Shown here: positions 52,649 through 62,601 of the stretch, one piece after another | Layout: each line of letters opens with the position of its first letter | Numbering within the stretch: the first letter of the stretch is position 1 | Source of the DNA: VRUE01 sp963728045 | Lineage (GTDB): Bacteria > Actinomycetota > Thermoleophilia > Solirubrobacterales > 70-9 | Assembly (NCBI GenBank): GCA_963728045.1 | Contig: CAVSIE010000002.1 | Location: 248,001 to 312,000 of the forward strand | DNA: 64,000 nt | Reading direction: 5' to 3' | Position numbers and translations under genes: made by a program | The notes under the pieces: model-generated | The model's input: the letters and a program-made list of their open reading frames with translations, nothing else | Databases searched by the model: none | Told to the model about the DNA's origin: nothing

Positions 52649-53128
52649 CTATGTCCTGGGCTCGGCGCCCAGCCGCTCCAGCTCCTGACCGTCGAGGCGC
52701 AGGGTCAGCCACTCCTCCAGCCGCGTCGCGCCGAGCTCGTCGTAGAAGCGCAGGGCCAGCTCGTTCCAGTCGAGCGCCGACCACTCGAGGCGGGCGCAGT
52801 CGCGCTCGAGCGCGGTGGCCGCGAGGCGGGCGAGCAGCGCCCGGCCGATGCCGCGGCGGCGGTGCTCGGGCCGGACGAAGAGGTCCTCGACCCAGATTCC
52901 GGGGCGGCACTCGAAGGTCGAGAAGGCGCCGAAGAAGATCGCGTAGCCGACAGCCTCGCCGCCATCCTCGGCGATCAACGCCTCGGCGGCGCCTTGGTCG
53001 AACAAGGTCGTCGCCAGCAACTCCGCGTCTCCCCGGACCGCGTCGCCGAGTTTCTCGTACTCGGCCAGCTCCCGGATCAGGCCGAAGAGCAGCTCCGCGT
53101 CCTCTCTCACCGCCGTCCGGATCCTCAT
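52649..53128 (-). CDS. GNAT acetyltransferase, diamine/SSAT-like
   Basis: The 159-residue product (MRIRTAVREDAELLFGLIRE) has FSTFECRPGIWVEDLFVRPE and RRRGIGRALLARLAATALER, followed by WSALDWNELALRFYDELGAT; this set is typical of spermidine/diamine acetyltransferase-like GNATs. It acetylates a small amine, substrate not provable. ATG 53128 matches the family start; an upstream ATG at 53152 adds only MPPPRLRE. Confidence 0.88.
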   Translation of the reverse strand: MRIRTAVREDAELLFGLIRELAEYEKLGDAVRGDAELLATTLFDQGAAEALIAEDGGEAVGYAIFFGAFSTFECRPGIWVEDLFVRPEHRRRGIGRALLARLAATALERDCARLEWSALDWNELALRFYDELGATRLEEWLTLRLDGQELERLGAEPRT

Positions 53129-53163
53129 CTCGCGCAGCCTAGGCGGCGGCATAGACTGATCGC

Positions 53164-53643
53164 ATGGCCAACGTCTTCAGGCCCGAATTCGAGGAGGGGG
53201 AGCGGCCGGAGGGCTTTCGCTCTCGCCGCGCCCGAATCGGCTACGAGCTCGGCACCGAGCTGATCGGCTGCAGCCTCTGGGAGGTGCCGCCCGGTGAGGC
53301 CGCCTACCTGTACCACTTCCACTACGCCGACGAGGAGCTGGTGATCGTGCTCTCCGGGAACCCCACCCTCCGTACGCCGGAGGGCCTGCGAGAGCTGGAG
53401 GAGGGCGAGGCGGTGCGCTTCCCGCTCGGCGAGGAGGGAGCACACCAGATCGTCAACCGCACCGATGAGACCGTCACCTTCCTGGCGGTCAGCAGCAGCG
53501 GTCGCCCCGACGTCATCGTCTATCCCGACTCCGGCAAGATCGGCGTCGGTGAGCGCCGGCCGAAAGGTGGCGGGCTGCGGGCGTTCTTCCGACGCGGGGA
53601 CCGGGTCGGCTACTTCGAGGGAGAGCGCCCCCCGGAGGGGTGA
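53164..53643 (+). CDS. Cupin-domain protein
   Basis: The 159-residue product has a single cupin domain: LYHFHYADEELVIVLSGNPT (metal-binding HxH and Glu) and EGEAVRFPLGEEGAHQIVNR (His), with an acidic C-terminal tail (FRRGDRVGYFEGERPPEG). All four metal ligands appear present, so it can bind a metal. Substrate unknown; it is divergent from the acetyltransferase (35 bases between starts). Confidence 0.88.
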   Translation: MANVFRPEFEEGERPEGFRSRRARIGYELGTELIGCSLWEVPPGEAAYLYHFHYADEELVIVLSGNPTLRTPEGLRELEEGEAVRFPLGEEGAHQIVNRTDETVTFLAVSSSGRPDVIVYPDSGKIGVGERRPKGGGLRAFFRRGDRVGYFEGERPPEG

Positions 53644-53655
53644 CAAGACCAACGA

Positions 53656-53679
53656 GACCGGGCCCATATGGGCCCGGTC
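53656..53679. terminator. Perfect 24-base palindrome between convergent genes
   Basis: GACCGGGCCCAT followed by its exact reverse complement, 13 bases after the cupin stop and 26 bases before the stop of the convergent DUF378 gene; suits a bidirectional terminator. Confidence 0.7.
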
Positions 53680-53705
53680 CATTGACTGACTACCCCCGCC
53701 CGAGC

Positions 53706-53942
53706 TCAGGCGCCGTGCGGATGCGGCGTGTGACCGCCGATGTGGAGGCTGTCGAGCAGCCTCGGGATGTAGAGGAGGCCGCAGACGCCGACCACGACGT
53801 AGACGATGTCGGTGAGCGTGCCGCCTCCGAAGACGTCCGAGACCACGTTCGTGTCGAACAGGCCGACCATCCCCCAGTTGAGAGCGCCGAGCACCAAGAC
53901 CAGCAGGGCGACGGGCTCGAACCGCTTGATCATCTCCATCAT
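53706..53942 (-). CDS. DUF378 membrane protein
   Basis: The 78-residue product has the DUF378 pattern: PVALLVLVLGALNWGMVGLF (NWG motif), TDIVYVVVGVCGLLYIPRLL, two membrane helices and a histidine-rich tail. AGGAGGAACG ribosome site directly before the double ATG. Function of the family is unknown. Confidence 0.9.
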   Translation of the reverse strand: MMEMIKRFEPVALLVLVLGALNWGMVGLFDTNVVSDVFGGGTLTDIVYVVVGVCGLLYIPRLLDSLHIGGHTPHPHGA

Positions 53943-54050
53943 CGTTCCTCCTAGGGAGATAATGCGGATAGTTACGACCCATATACACCGTCTGCGGGGC
54001 GGCGGTTACCGCTCCGAGCGGTAGCTTGGCGGCGTGCAAGGGAGCGACCG

Positions 54051-54467
54051 GTGAGAGCGCTCGTCCAGCGGGTCAGCCAGGCCGCCGTCGACGTCGAGGG
54101 CGAGCGGGTGGCGCAGATCGGCCCCGGGCTGCTGATTCTGCTCGGGGTGCGTCGCGGCGATACCGATGCCGAGGCCGACCGGCTAGCGGAGAAGGTGCGA
54201 GCGCTGCGGATCTTCGACGACGCCGAGGGCCGGATGAACGAGCCGCTCGGCGATCGCGAGGTGCTCTGCGTCAGCCAGTTCACCCTCTACGGCGACGCCC
54301 GCAAGGGCAACCGGCCCAGCTACGTCGAAGCTGCCCCCGGCGAGGAAGCCGAGCCGCTCTACGACCGTTTCTGCGAGCGGCTCGGGGCGGCGAAGGGCGT
54401 GTTCGGCGCGTGCATGGGCGTGGCCCTGGTCAACGACGGCCCAGTGACCCTGCTGCTCGAGTCGTGA
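54051..54467 (+). CDS. dtd: D-aminoacyl-tRNA deacylase
   Basis: The 138-residue product (GTG 54051, AGGGAG upstream) has the two Dtd signatures: LCVSQFTLYGDARKGNRPSY and LVNDGPVTLLLES, with the usual opening MRALVQRVSQAAVDVEGERV. It removes D-amino acids from tRNA. Stop overlaps the next gene by 4 bases (GTGA). Confidence 0.96.
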   Translation: MRALVQRVSQAAVDVEGERVAQIGPGLLILLGVRRGDTDAEADRLAEKVRALRIFDDAEGRMNEPLGDREVLCVSQFTLYGDARKGNRPSYVEAAPGEEAEPLYDRFCERLGAAKGVFGACMGVALVNDGPVTLLLES

Positions 54468-54949
54468 GGGCGGCCCGCCCGCGGGACGCCACCGCGGTCG
54501 CGGCGCTCTGGACCGAGGCCTACGTGACGCTCGGCGGTGGCGGGCGCATCGAGCCCTACGCCGACGCCGACCTGCTCGAGACCGCCGCTCGCGGCGAGGT
54601 CTTCGTCGCCGAGCGGGGAGACGCGATCGTCGGCGTGGTCGCCCTGCTTCCTCCGGGTGCGCCCGGTCGCGCCGTGGCGCAAGCGGGCGAGGCGGAGCTC
54701 TGCCGCCTCGCCGTCGCCGCCAACGCCCGCGGCGCCGGCGCCGGCCGGGCGCTCGCCGAGCTCTGCGGGGAGCGGGCGCGCGCCGCGGGCTGGGAGGCGA
54801 TCGCGCTCTGGAGCCGCCCCTACCAGCACGAGGCGCACCGCCTCTACGAGTCGCTCGGCTACGAACGCGCGCCCGAGCGCGACACGGTCGACGAGACAGG
54901 CCACGGCCGACTCGTGTTCCGCCTCACCCTGGGCGGCGGTAAGGTCTGA
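54464..54949 (+). CDS. GNAT acetyltransferase
   Basis: The 161-residue product, GTG 54464 coupled to dtd, has AELCRLAVAANARGAGAGRA with the acetyl-CoA loop and HEAHRLYESLGYERAPERDT. Substrate unknown. Confidence 0.87.
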   Translation: MRAARPRDATAVAALWTEAYVTLGGGGRIEPYADADLLETAARGEVFVAERGDAIVGVVALLPPGAPGRAVAQAGEAELCRLAVAANARGAGAGRALAELCGERARAAGWEAIALWSRPYQHEAHRLYESLGYERAPERDTVDETGHGRLVFRLTLGGGKV

Positions 54950-54985
54950 ACGGTCCAGGTGGGACTGGCGAACGGAGGAGGAGCG

Positions 54986-56569
54986 ATGTACGACTACGTG
55001 ATCGTTGGAGCGGGCTCAGCTGGATGCGTGCTCGCGGCGAGGCTCTCCGAAGATCCCGACGTCAACGTCCTCCTGCTCGAGGCCGGCGGGCCGGACACCA
55101 AGGAGAACATCCACGTCCCGCTCGGCTACCTGCAGCTGCAGCGAACCGACGTCGACTGGGATTACGTCTCGGCGCCCGAGGCGAACTGCAACGGGCGCCG
55201 CATCGCCCTCCCTCGCGGCAAGGTGCTCGGCGGCTCCTCCTCGATCAACGCGATGATCTACATCCGCGGCAACCGCCGCGACTACGACGACTGGGGGCAG
55301 CCCGGCTGGGCCTGGGACGACCTCTTCCCCTACTTCCTCAAGTCGGAGGACAACGAGCGCGGCGCCTCCGAGTGGCATGCCGTCGGCGGGCCGCTGCCCG
55401 TCTCCGAGCAGCGCTCGGGAATCGCCACCTCCCCCGCCTGGGTCGAGGCCGGCGTCGAAGCGGGCCTGGCCCGCAACGAGGACTTCAACGGAGACGCGCA
55501 GGACGGGGTCGGCATGTACCAGGTGACCCAGCGGGGTGGGATGCGCGCCAGCGCGTCAGTCGCCTTCCTGCACCCGGCTATGGAGCGGCCGAACCTGACC
55601 GTGATGCCGTTCATGCACGTAGACCGGGTGCTCTTCGACGGCACGCGCGCGGTCGGCGTCGAAGCGACCCACCTCGGCCAGCCCCAGGAGCTGCGCGCCG
55701 AGCGCGAGACGATCCTCTGCGGCGGCGCCTTCAACTCGCCACAGCTGCTGATGCTCTCCGGCGTCGGCCCCGCCGAGCACCTGGCGATGCGCGAGATTGA
55801 GCTGCTGCTCGACCAGCCCGCGGTGGGCGAGAACCTCAGCGACCACGCCTGCACGTACGGCGTCTGGACCGCGAGCGAGCCGGAGAGCCTGCTGAAGGCG
55901 CTGGAGCCCGCGGCGCTGGAGGAGTTCGAAGCCTCCCAGACCGGGCCGTTCACCTCCAACTTCGCCGAGGCGGGGGGGTTCGCGAGAGTCGAGCCCGGCG
56001 CCGGCGCCCCGGACGTCCAGTTCCACACCGTGCCCCTGCAGATCGTCGACGAGGGGATGAGCGACCCGGAGGGGCACGGCACGGTCGTCCTCGCCTGCCT
56101 GCTGACGCCGGAGAGCCGCGGCTCGGTGCGGCTCGCCTCGAAAGACCCGACCGCGAAGCCGATCGTCCGCAACGAGTTCTTCAGCGCCGGCGCCGACCTC
56201 GAGCGGATGGTGGGGGCGCTGAGGCTGACCCAGGAGATCTGCGCACAGCCGGCGCTCCAGCCCTACTGCACCGAGCCCTACACCGTGCCGGACGGAGACT
56301 CCGACGAGGCGCTGAGCGCCCACATCGCCGCCACCACCTTCCCGATCTACCACCCGGTCGGCACCTGCGCGATCGGCTCGGTCGTCGACTCGGAGTTGCG
56401 AGTGGAGGGGCTGGAGGGCATCCGCGTCGTTGACGCCTCGGTGATGCCCACGGTCCCCCGCGGCAACACCAACGCCCCGACGATCGCGATCGCCGAGCGC
56501 GCCGCCGACCTGATCAAGGGCGCGACCCTGCTGAGCGCCACCGCTGAGGCCGAGGCCGCCGCGAGCTAG
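54986..56569 (+). CDS. GMC-family oxidoreductase (choline dehydrogenase-like)
   Basis: The 527-residue product has the ADP-binding start MYDYVIVGAGSAGCVLAARL, the GMC signature RGKVLGGSSSINAMIYIRGN, the second signature CGGAFNSPQLLMLSGVGPAE, and the C-terminal YHPVGTCAIG active histidine with PRGNTNAPTIAIAERAADLI. FAD-dependent oxidation of an alcohol. ATG 54986 chosen for its GGAGGAGGAG site; an earlier in-frame ATG at 54959 is less likely. Confidence 0.93.
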   Translation: MYDYVIVGAGSAGCVLAARLSEDPDVNVLLLEAGGPDTKENIHVPLGYLQLQRTDVDWDYVSAPEANCNGRRIALPRGKVLGGSSSINAMIYIRGNRRDYDDWGQPGWAWDDLFPYFLKSEDNERGASEWHAVGGPLPVSEQRSGIATSPAWVEAGVEAGLARNEDFNGDAQDGVGMYQVTQRGGMRASASVAFLHPAMERPNLTVMPFMHVDRVLFDGTRAVGVEATHLGQPQELRAERETILCGGAFNSPQLLMLSGVGPAEHLAMREIELLLDQPAVGENLSDHACTYGVWTASEPESLLKALEPAALEEFEASQTGPFTSNFAEAGGFARVEPGAGAPDVQFHTVPLQIVDEGMSDPEGHGTVVLACLLTPESRGSVRLASKDPTAKPIVRNEFFSAGADLERMVGALRLTQEICAQPALQPYCTEPYTVPDGDSDEALSAHIAATTFPIYHPVGTCAIGSVVDSELRVEGLEGIRVVDASVMPTVPRGNTNAPTIAIAERAADLIKGATLLSATAEAEAAAS

Positions 56570-56581
56570 CGCCACTTGGCC

Positions 56582-57217
56582 TCAGTCGGAGCTGAGCGCC
56601 TCGTCGATGAAAGGGCCGAGCAGCTCGCCGGCCCGGGTGGCCGTCGTCTCCGGAGTCTCGCTCGGCGCGGTGATGTAGCTGATCGCGAGGCGGACCAGGG
56701 ACTCGGCGAGCAGGCGAACCTTCGCCGGGGGCGCCTCGGGCCAGCCCTCTTCGATCGTCGCGGTGAGCCGGGCGGTCGCCCAGTGGACGACTGGCATGCC
56801 CTGGGTGGTGACGAAGGGGAGCAGGCCGCCGGCGCCGTCGTCGCTGAGCAGGATGCGGACAAGCGGGTCCTCGCCGGCGCTGCGCAGGAAGACCTCGAGG
56901 GCGGCGCCGACCGCGTCGCGCGGGTCGTCGAGGTGCTCGCGCACCGCCGCCTCGACCCCGTCGAGGAAGCGTTCGCCCTCGTGGATAACGAAGGCCTGGG
57001 CGAACTCGTCGCGGCTGCCGAACTCCTTGTAGAGGGTCTGGCGGCTGACCCCGGCGGCGCTGGCGATACCAGCCATCGTGGTCTCCGACCAGGAGCCCTG
57101 CTCGATCGCGTCGCGAGCGGCCCCGAACAGGGTCTCGCGCAGCAGTTGCCGGGCGGCTTGCGGGTAAGGGGTGCGGGTGCTCGCCACGCCTCCCATCGTC
57201 GCAGCGGTGGCGGTCAC
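56582..57217 (-). CDS. TetR-family regulator, likely of the alkB cluster
   Basis: The 211-residue product has a TetR N-terminal helix-turn-helix (TTMAGIASAAGVSRQTLYKE, FGSRDEFAQAFVIHEGERFL) and a helical ligand-binding domain. It overlaps the rubredoxin gene by 4 bases (ATGA). The order alkB-rubredoxin-TetR is the same as in mycobacteria, where the TetR protein (AlkX) represses the alkane operon. The strong palindrome upstream of alkB is its probable site. Confidence 0.92.
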   Translation of the reverse strand: MTATAATMGGVASTRTPYPQAARQLLRETLFGAARDAIEQGSWSETTMAGIASAAGVSRQTLYKEFGSRDEFAQAFVIHEGERFLDGVEAAVREHLDDPRDAVGAALEVFLRSAGEDPLVRILLSDDGAGGLLPFVTTQGMPVVHWATARLTATIEEGWPEAPPAKVRLLAESLVRLAISYITAPSETPETTATRAGELLGPFIDEALSSD

Positions 57218-57387
57218 TCGCCGGCCTCATCGGGCTCGAAGTCGACCTTGTCGCGCACCCCGCAGTCGGGGCAGGCCCAGTCGTCGGGAACCTCGGTCCA
57301 CGGCGTGCCGGGCGGGAAGCCCTCGCGCGGGTGGCCCGCCTCCTCGTCGTAGACGTAACCGCAGCCCGGGCAGCGGAAGCGGCTCAC
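57214..57387 (-). CDS. Rubredoxin
   Basis: The 57-residue product (GTG 57387, 4-base overlap with alkB) has the two iron-binding CxxC loops: FRCPGCGYVYDEEAGH and DWACPDCGVRDKVDF, in the AlkG2-type spacing. It carries electrons to the alkane hydroxylase. A reductase gene is not in the window. Confidence 0.96.
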   Translation of the reverse strand: MSRFRCPGCGYVYDEEAGHPREGFPPGTPWTEVPDDWACPDCGVRDKVDFEPDEAGE

Positions 57388-58574
57388 GCAGATGCTCCGG
57401 CGCCGTAACGGGCGAGAATGCGCTTGCGGGCGCGCGGCTGGATGTTGGCCCGGCTCAGATCGCCTTCGTAGTGCTCGACCAGGAGCGGGTCCATCACCCG
57501 GCGCCAGAGCGGCGGGAACCAGGCAAGCACGATCATCCCCGCGTAGCCGGTGGGCAGCTGCGGCGCCTCGTCGACGTGGCGCAGCGCCTGGTAGCGGCGG
57601 GTCGGGTTGGCGTGGTGGTCGCTGTGGCGCTGCAGGTGGTAGAGCAGGACGTTGGAGGCGACGTTGTTGCTGTTCCAGCTGTGCTCGGGGAGGCAGCGCT
57701 CGTAGCGGCCGTCCTCGCGCTTCTGGCGCAGCAGGCCGTAGTGCTCGAGGTAGTTGACGACCTCCAGGAGGATGAAGCCGAAAGCCTGGATCAGCAGGTA
57801 GGGCAGGACGACGAGGCCGAAGACCGCGGTCAGCGCCCCGAACAACACGATCGTCATCGCCCAGGCCTGAAGGATGTCGTTGCGCCAGCTCCAGGCCGAG
57901 TGGCCGCCGCGACCGAGGCGCTCGCGCTCGATCCCCCAGGCAGAGCGCAGGCTGCCGATCACGGTTCGTGGCAGGAAGGCCCAGAAGCTCTCTCCCAGTC
58001 GAGAGCTGGCCGGGTCCTCGGGAGTGGCGACGCGGACGTGGTGGCCGCGGTTGTGCTCGATGAAGAAGTGGCCATAGGCAGTCTGCGCCAGGGCGACCTT
58101 GCTCAACCAGCGCTCCATGCTGGCGCGCTTGTGGCCGAGCTCGTGGGCGGTGTTGATCGCGATGCCACCGACCACCCCCATCGTCACCGCCAGGCCAAGG
58201 CTCTCGAAGACCGAAAGGTCGCCGCTCGACCAGAGCCAGCAGGCGAAGACGAGCCCGGCGAACTGGACCGGGATGAAGAGGTAGGTGCACAAGCGGTAGT
58301 AGCGGTCCTGCTCGAGCCACTTGAGCACGCTGTCGGGCGGGTTGGACGCGTCCATCCCGACCACGATGTCGAGCAGCGGGAAGGCGACGAAGACCAGCAG
58401 CGGCCCGAACCACCAGAAGAACTCGAAGCCGGTCACCTCAACGCTGGCCCAGGCGATGAAGGGCGCCAGCGGCACCACGATCCCGAGCAGCCAGGCGTAG
58501 CGCTTGCCGTCAGTCCAACCGGCGGGGTTGAGCTCGATTTCCTCATGGACGTGAGAGTGAGCGTGCGCCTCCAT
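57384..58574 (-). CDS. alkB: Alkane 1-monooxygenase
   Basis: The 396-residue product is an integral-membrane di-iron hydroxylase with the eight-histidine motifs: NTAHELGHKRASMERWL, EHNRGHHVRVATPEDPAS, NYLEHYGLLR, and LQRHSDHHANPTRRYQ. Six hydrophobic helices. It hydroxylates the terminal carbon of alkanes using rubredoxin electrons. An N-terminal histidine-rich segment (MEAHAHSHVHEEIEL) may be non-catalytic. AAGGAGGAG ribosome site before ATG 58574; palindromic operator 40 bases upstream. Confidence 0.96.
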   Translation of the reverse strand: MEAHAHSHVHEEIELNPAGWTDGKRYAWLLGIVVPLAPFIAWASVEVTGFEFFWWFGPLLVFVAFPLLDIVVGMDASNPPDSVLKWLEQDRYYRLCTYLFIPVQFAGLVFACWLWSSGDLSVFESLGLAVTMGVVGGIAINTAHELGHKRASMERWLSKVALAQTAYGHFFIEHNRGHHVRVATPEDPASSRLGESFWAFLPRTVIGSLRSAWGIERERLGRGGHSAWSWRNDILQAWAMTIVLFGALTAVFGLVVLPYLLIQAFGFILLEVVNYLEHYGLLRQKREDGRYERCLPEHSWNSNNVASNVLLYHLQRHSDHHANPTRRYQALRHVDEAPQLPTGYAGMIVLAWFPPLWRRVMDPLLVEHYEGDLSRANIQPRARKRILARYGAGASA

Positions 58575-58613
58575 GCCATCTCCTCCTTGTCAAACAGCCG
58601 CGTTCAGTCCGTG

Positions 58614-58644
58614 CAGTTGACAACTTAGCTCAATTTGTCAACTG
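58614..58644. promoter_or_regulatory. Probable TetR operator of alkB cluster
   Basis: Perfect 10-bp inverted arms CAGTTGACAA (58614-58623) and TTGTCAACTG (58635-58644) around an 11-base spacer. Related half-sites TTGTCAA at 58588-58594 and GTCAA at 58646-58650 lie alongside. The site sits between alkB and divergent secG. Confidence 0.65.
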
Positions 58645-58701
58645 CGTCAACGCTGTGCGCTTATTTGTTCCCGATCTCGGCAAGATCAAACGGGAAGGGA
58701 G

Positions 58702-58944
58702 ATGGCTACACTCCGCCCCGTGGAGACCTTTCTCAGCTTCATCCAGGTGATCATCTCCGGGGTCCTGATCTTCCTGATCCTGCTGCACTCGGGCAAAGAC
58801 GCGGGCCTCTCGGGCGCCTTCGGGATCGGCGGCGGGGGCAGCTCCTTCGGCGGCGGCTCGATGGTCGAGCGCAACCTGGACAGGGCGACGGTCTTCTTCG
58901 CCGTCCTCTTCGCCGTCAACACTCTCGTCCTGCTGAAGATCTAG
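58702..58944 (+). CDS. secG: Preprotein translocase subunit SecG
   Basis: The 80-residue product has two membrane helices (FLSFIQVIISGVLIFLILLH and DRATVFFAVLFAVNTLVLLK) with the SecG mid-motif LSGAFGIGGGGSSFGGGS. ATG 58702 has GGGAAGGGAG directly before; a GTG at 58720 (METFLSF) would fit family starts better but lacks a ribosome site. Subunit of the SecYEG channel. Confidence 0.92.
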   Translation: MATLRPVETFLSFIQVIISGVLIFLILLHSGKDAGLSGAFGIGGGGSSFGGGSMVERNLDRATVFFAVLFAVNTLVLLKI

Positions 58945-58954
58945 TTACGCGGCA

Positions 58955-61352
<2,398 letters not shown>

Positions 61353-61363
<11 letters not shown>

Positions 61364-61760
61364 TCGTCGATTTCTCGGTGCTGAACTTCGAAGGGCACTT
61401 GGTTATCAGAGTGTCCGGCTCGCCGACGAAAGCGCCTCGCTCAACCGAGCCTGTGAGGACGATCTCGCGCCCGCCGCGGAAGGGGTCGGGAACGACGCCC
61501 GTGTAGGTGACGGGAATGCTCGCGCTGCCATCGCGGTCGGCGACCCGAAAGCGCAGTCCCTCACCGTCGCGGCGGACCGAACGCGGCACGACCCTGCCAG
61601 TCATTTCGTAGCTGGTGCCCGGTGTGGCAGCGAGCAGCTCCGAGGGCTCCAGCGCCTCGGTCGAGGCGCTGAACGAGGTGTAGACGAGCCCGACGGCGAG
61701 CAGGACGGCGACGCTGAGCGCCACCACCAGCCGGATCGTCCTCTTGCGCTGGGGATCCAC
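61353..61760 (-). CDS. ccmE: Cytochrome c heme chaperone CcmE
   Basis: The 135-residue product (GTG 61760) has a membrane helix (RLVVALSVAVLLAVGLVYTS), an OB-like domain (YEMTGRVVPRSVRRDGEGLR, VTYTGVVPDPFRGGREIVLT) and a C-terminal TLITKCPSKFSTE. The heme-binding position holds cysteine (CxxxF) rather than the common HxxxY; cysteine forms with tyrosine (CxxxY) are known in some archaea and Desulfovibrio. Start chosen as it directly precedes the helix. Translationally coupled to ccmF. Confidence 0.88.
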
Positions 61761-61791
61761 GGGCGAGGAATTATCGCAAGGTGTGTCGGGG

Positions 61792-61859
61792 GGGCGAGTG
61801 CCCCGGGGTCGGCGGACGCGCTTCGCGCTGAGTGTCCGGCGACCCCGGGGCACTCGCCC
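61792..61859. repeat. Very long inverted repeat (26-bp arms)
   Basis: Arms 61792-61817 and 61834-61859 pair over 26 positions with one mismatch; the inner 20 outermost pairs are perfect. The loop contains a second small hairpin (GCGC-TTC-GCGC). It lies between divergent ccmE and SDR genes, so a plain terminator role is unlikely. Confidence 0.85.
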
Positions 61860-61884
61860 TTCGGCCAGCTGAGAGAATCGACGG

Positions 61885-62595
61885 ATGGACAGCGGCAAGG
61901 ATCCCGTCCTGCTGATCACCGGCGCCTCGAGCGGGATCGGCGCGGCGACCGCGCGGGCGGCAGCCGGCAAGTACCGGCTGGTGCTGGCGGCGCGCCGCAT
62001 GGAGCCGCTACAGGAGCTGGTCGCCGAGCTGGGCGGCGAGGAGCGGGCGCTCGCCGTCCGCTGCGACGTCACCGAGTGGGACCAGGTCGAGGCGATGGCC
62101 GCGGCGGCGCTGGAGCGCTTCGGCCGCATCGACGTCGTCTTCGCCAACGCCGGTTTCGGCGCGACCCGCGGCTTCCTCGAGGAGTCGGTCGAGCACTGGC
62201 GCTCGATGATCCTGACCAACGTCTACGGCGTGGCGCTGACGATCCGCGCCACCCTCCCCCACCTGCTCGAGCGCGGCGACGGCCACTTCCTGGTGACCAG
62301 CTCGGTGGCGGGCCGCCGGGCGCTGCCCGGGTCGCTCTACTCGGCGACCAAGTGGGCGGCGACGGCGATCGGTGAGGCGCTGCGGGCCGAGCTGCGCCAG
62401 ATGCACGAGAACCACGCCATCAGGGTGACCTTGATCGAGCCCGGGATGACCGACACCCCGTTCTTCGACAACCGCCCGGGTGAGTGGGCGCTGCAGGACG
62501 ACGACATCGCCAAAGCGGTGATCTTCGCCCTGGAGCAGCGCGAGGGGGTCGACGTCAACGAGATCCTGATCCGGCCGACGAGCCAGCCGATCTAA
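61885..62595 (+). CDS. Short-chain dehydrogenase/reductase
   Basis: The 236-residue product has TGASSGIGAATARAA (cofactor loop), CDVTEW, VFANAGFGATRGF (NAG), VTSSVAGRRALPGSLYSATK with Ser and YxxxK catalytic residues, and IEPGMTDTPFF. NAD(P)-dependent oxidoreductase of unknown substrate. ATG 61885 lies 25 bases after the long inverted repeat. Confidence 0.93.
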   Translation: MDSGKDPVLLITGASSGIGAATARAAAGKYRLVLAARRMEPLQELVAELGGEERALAVRCDVTEWDQVEAMAAAALERFGRIDVVFANAGFGATRGFLEESVEHWRSMILTNVYGVALTIRATLPHLLERGDGHFLVTSSVAGRRALPGSLYSATKWAATAIGEALRAELRQMHENHAIRVTLIEPGMTDTPFFDNRPGEWALQDDDIAKAVIFALEQREGVDVNEILIRPTSQPI

Positions 62596-62601
62596 CGCCT
62601 G

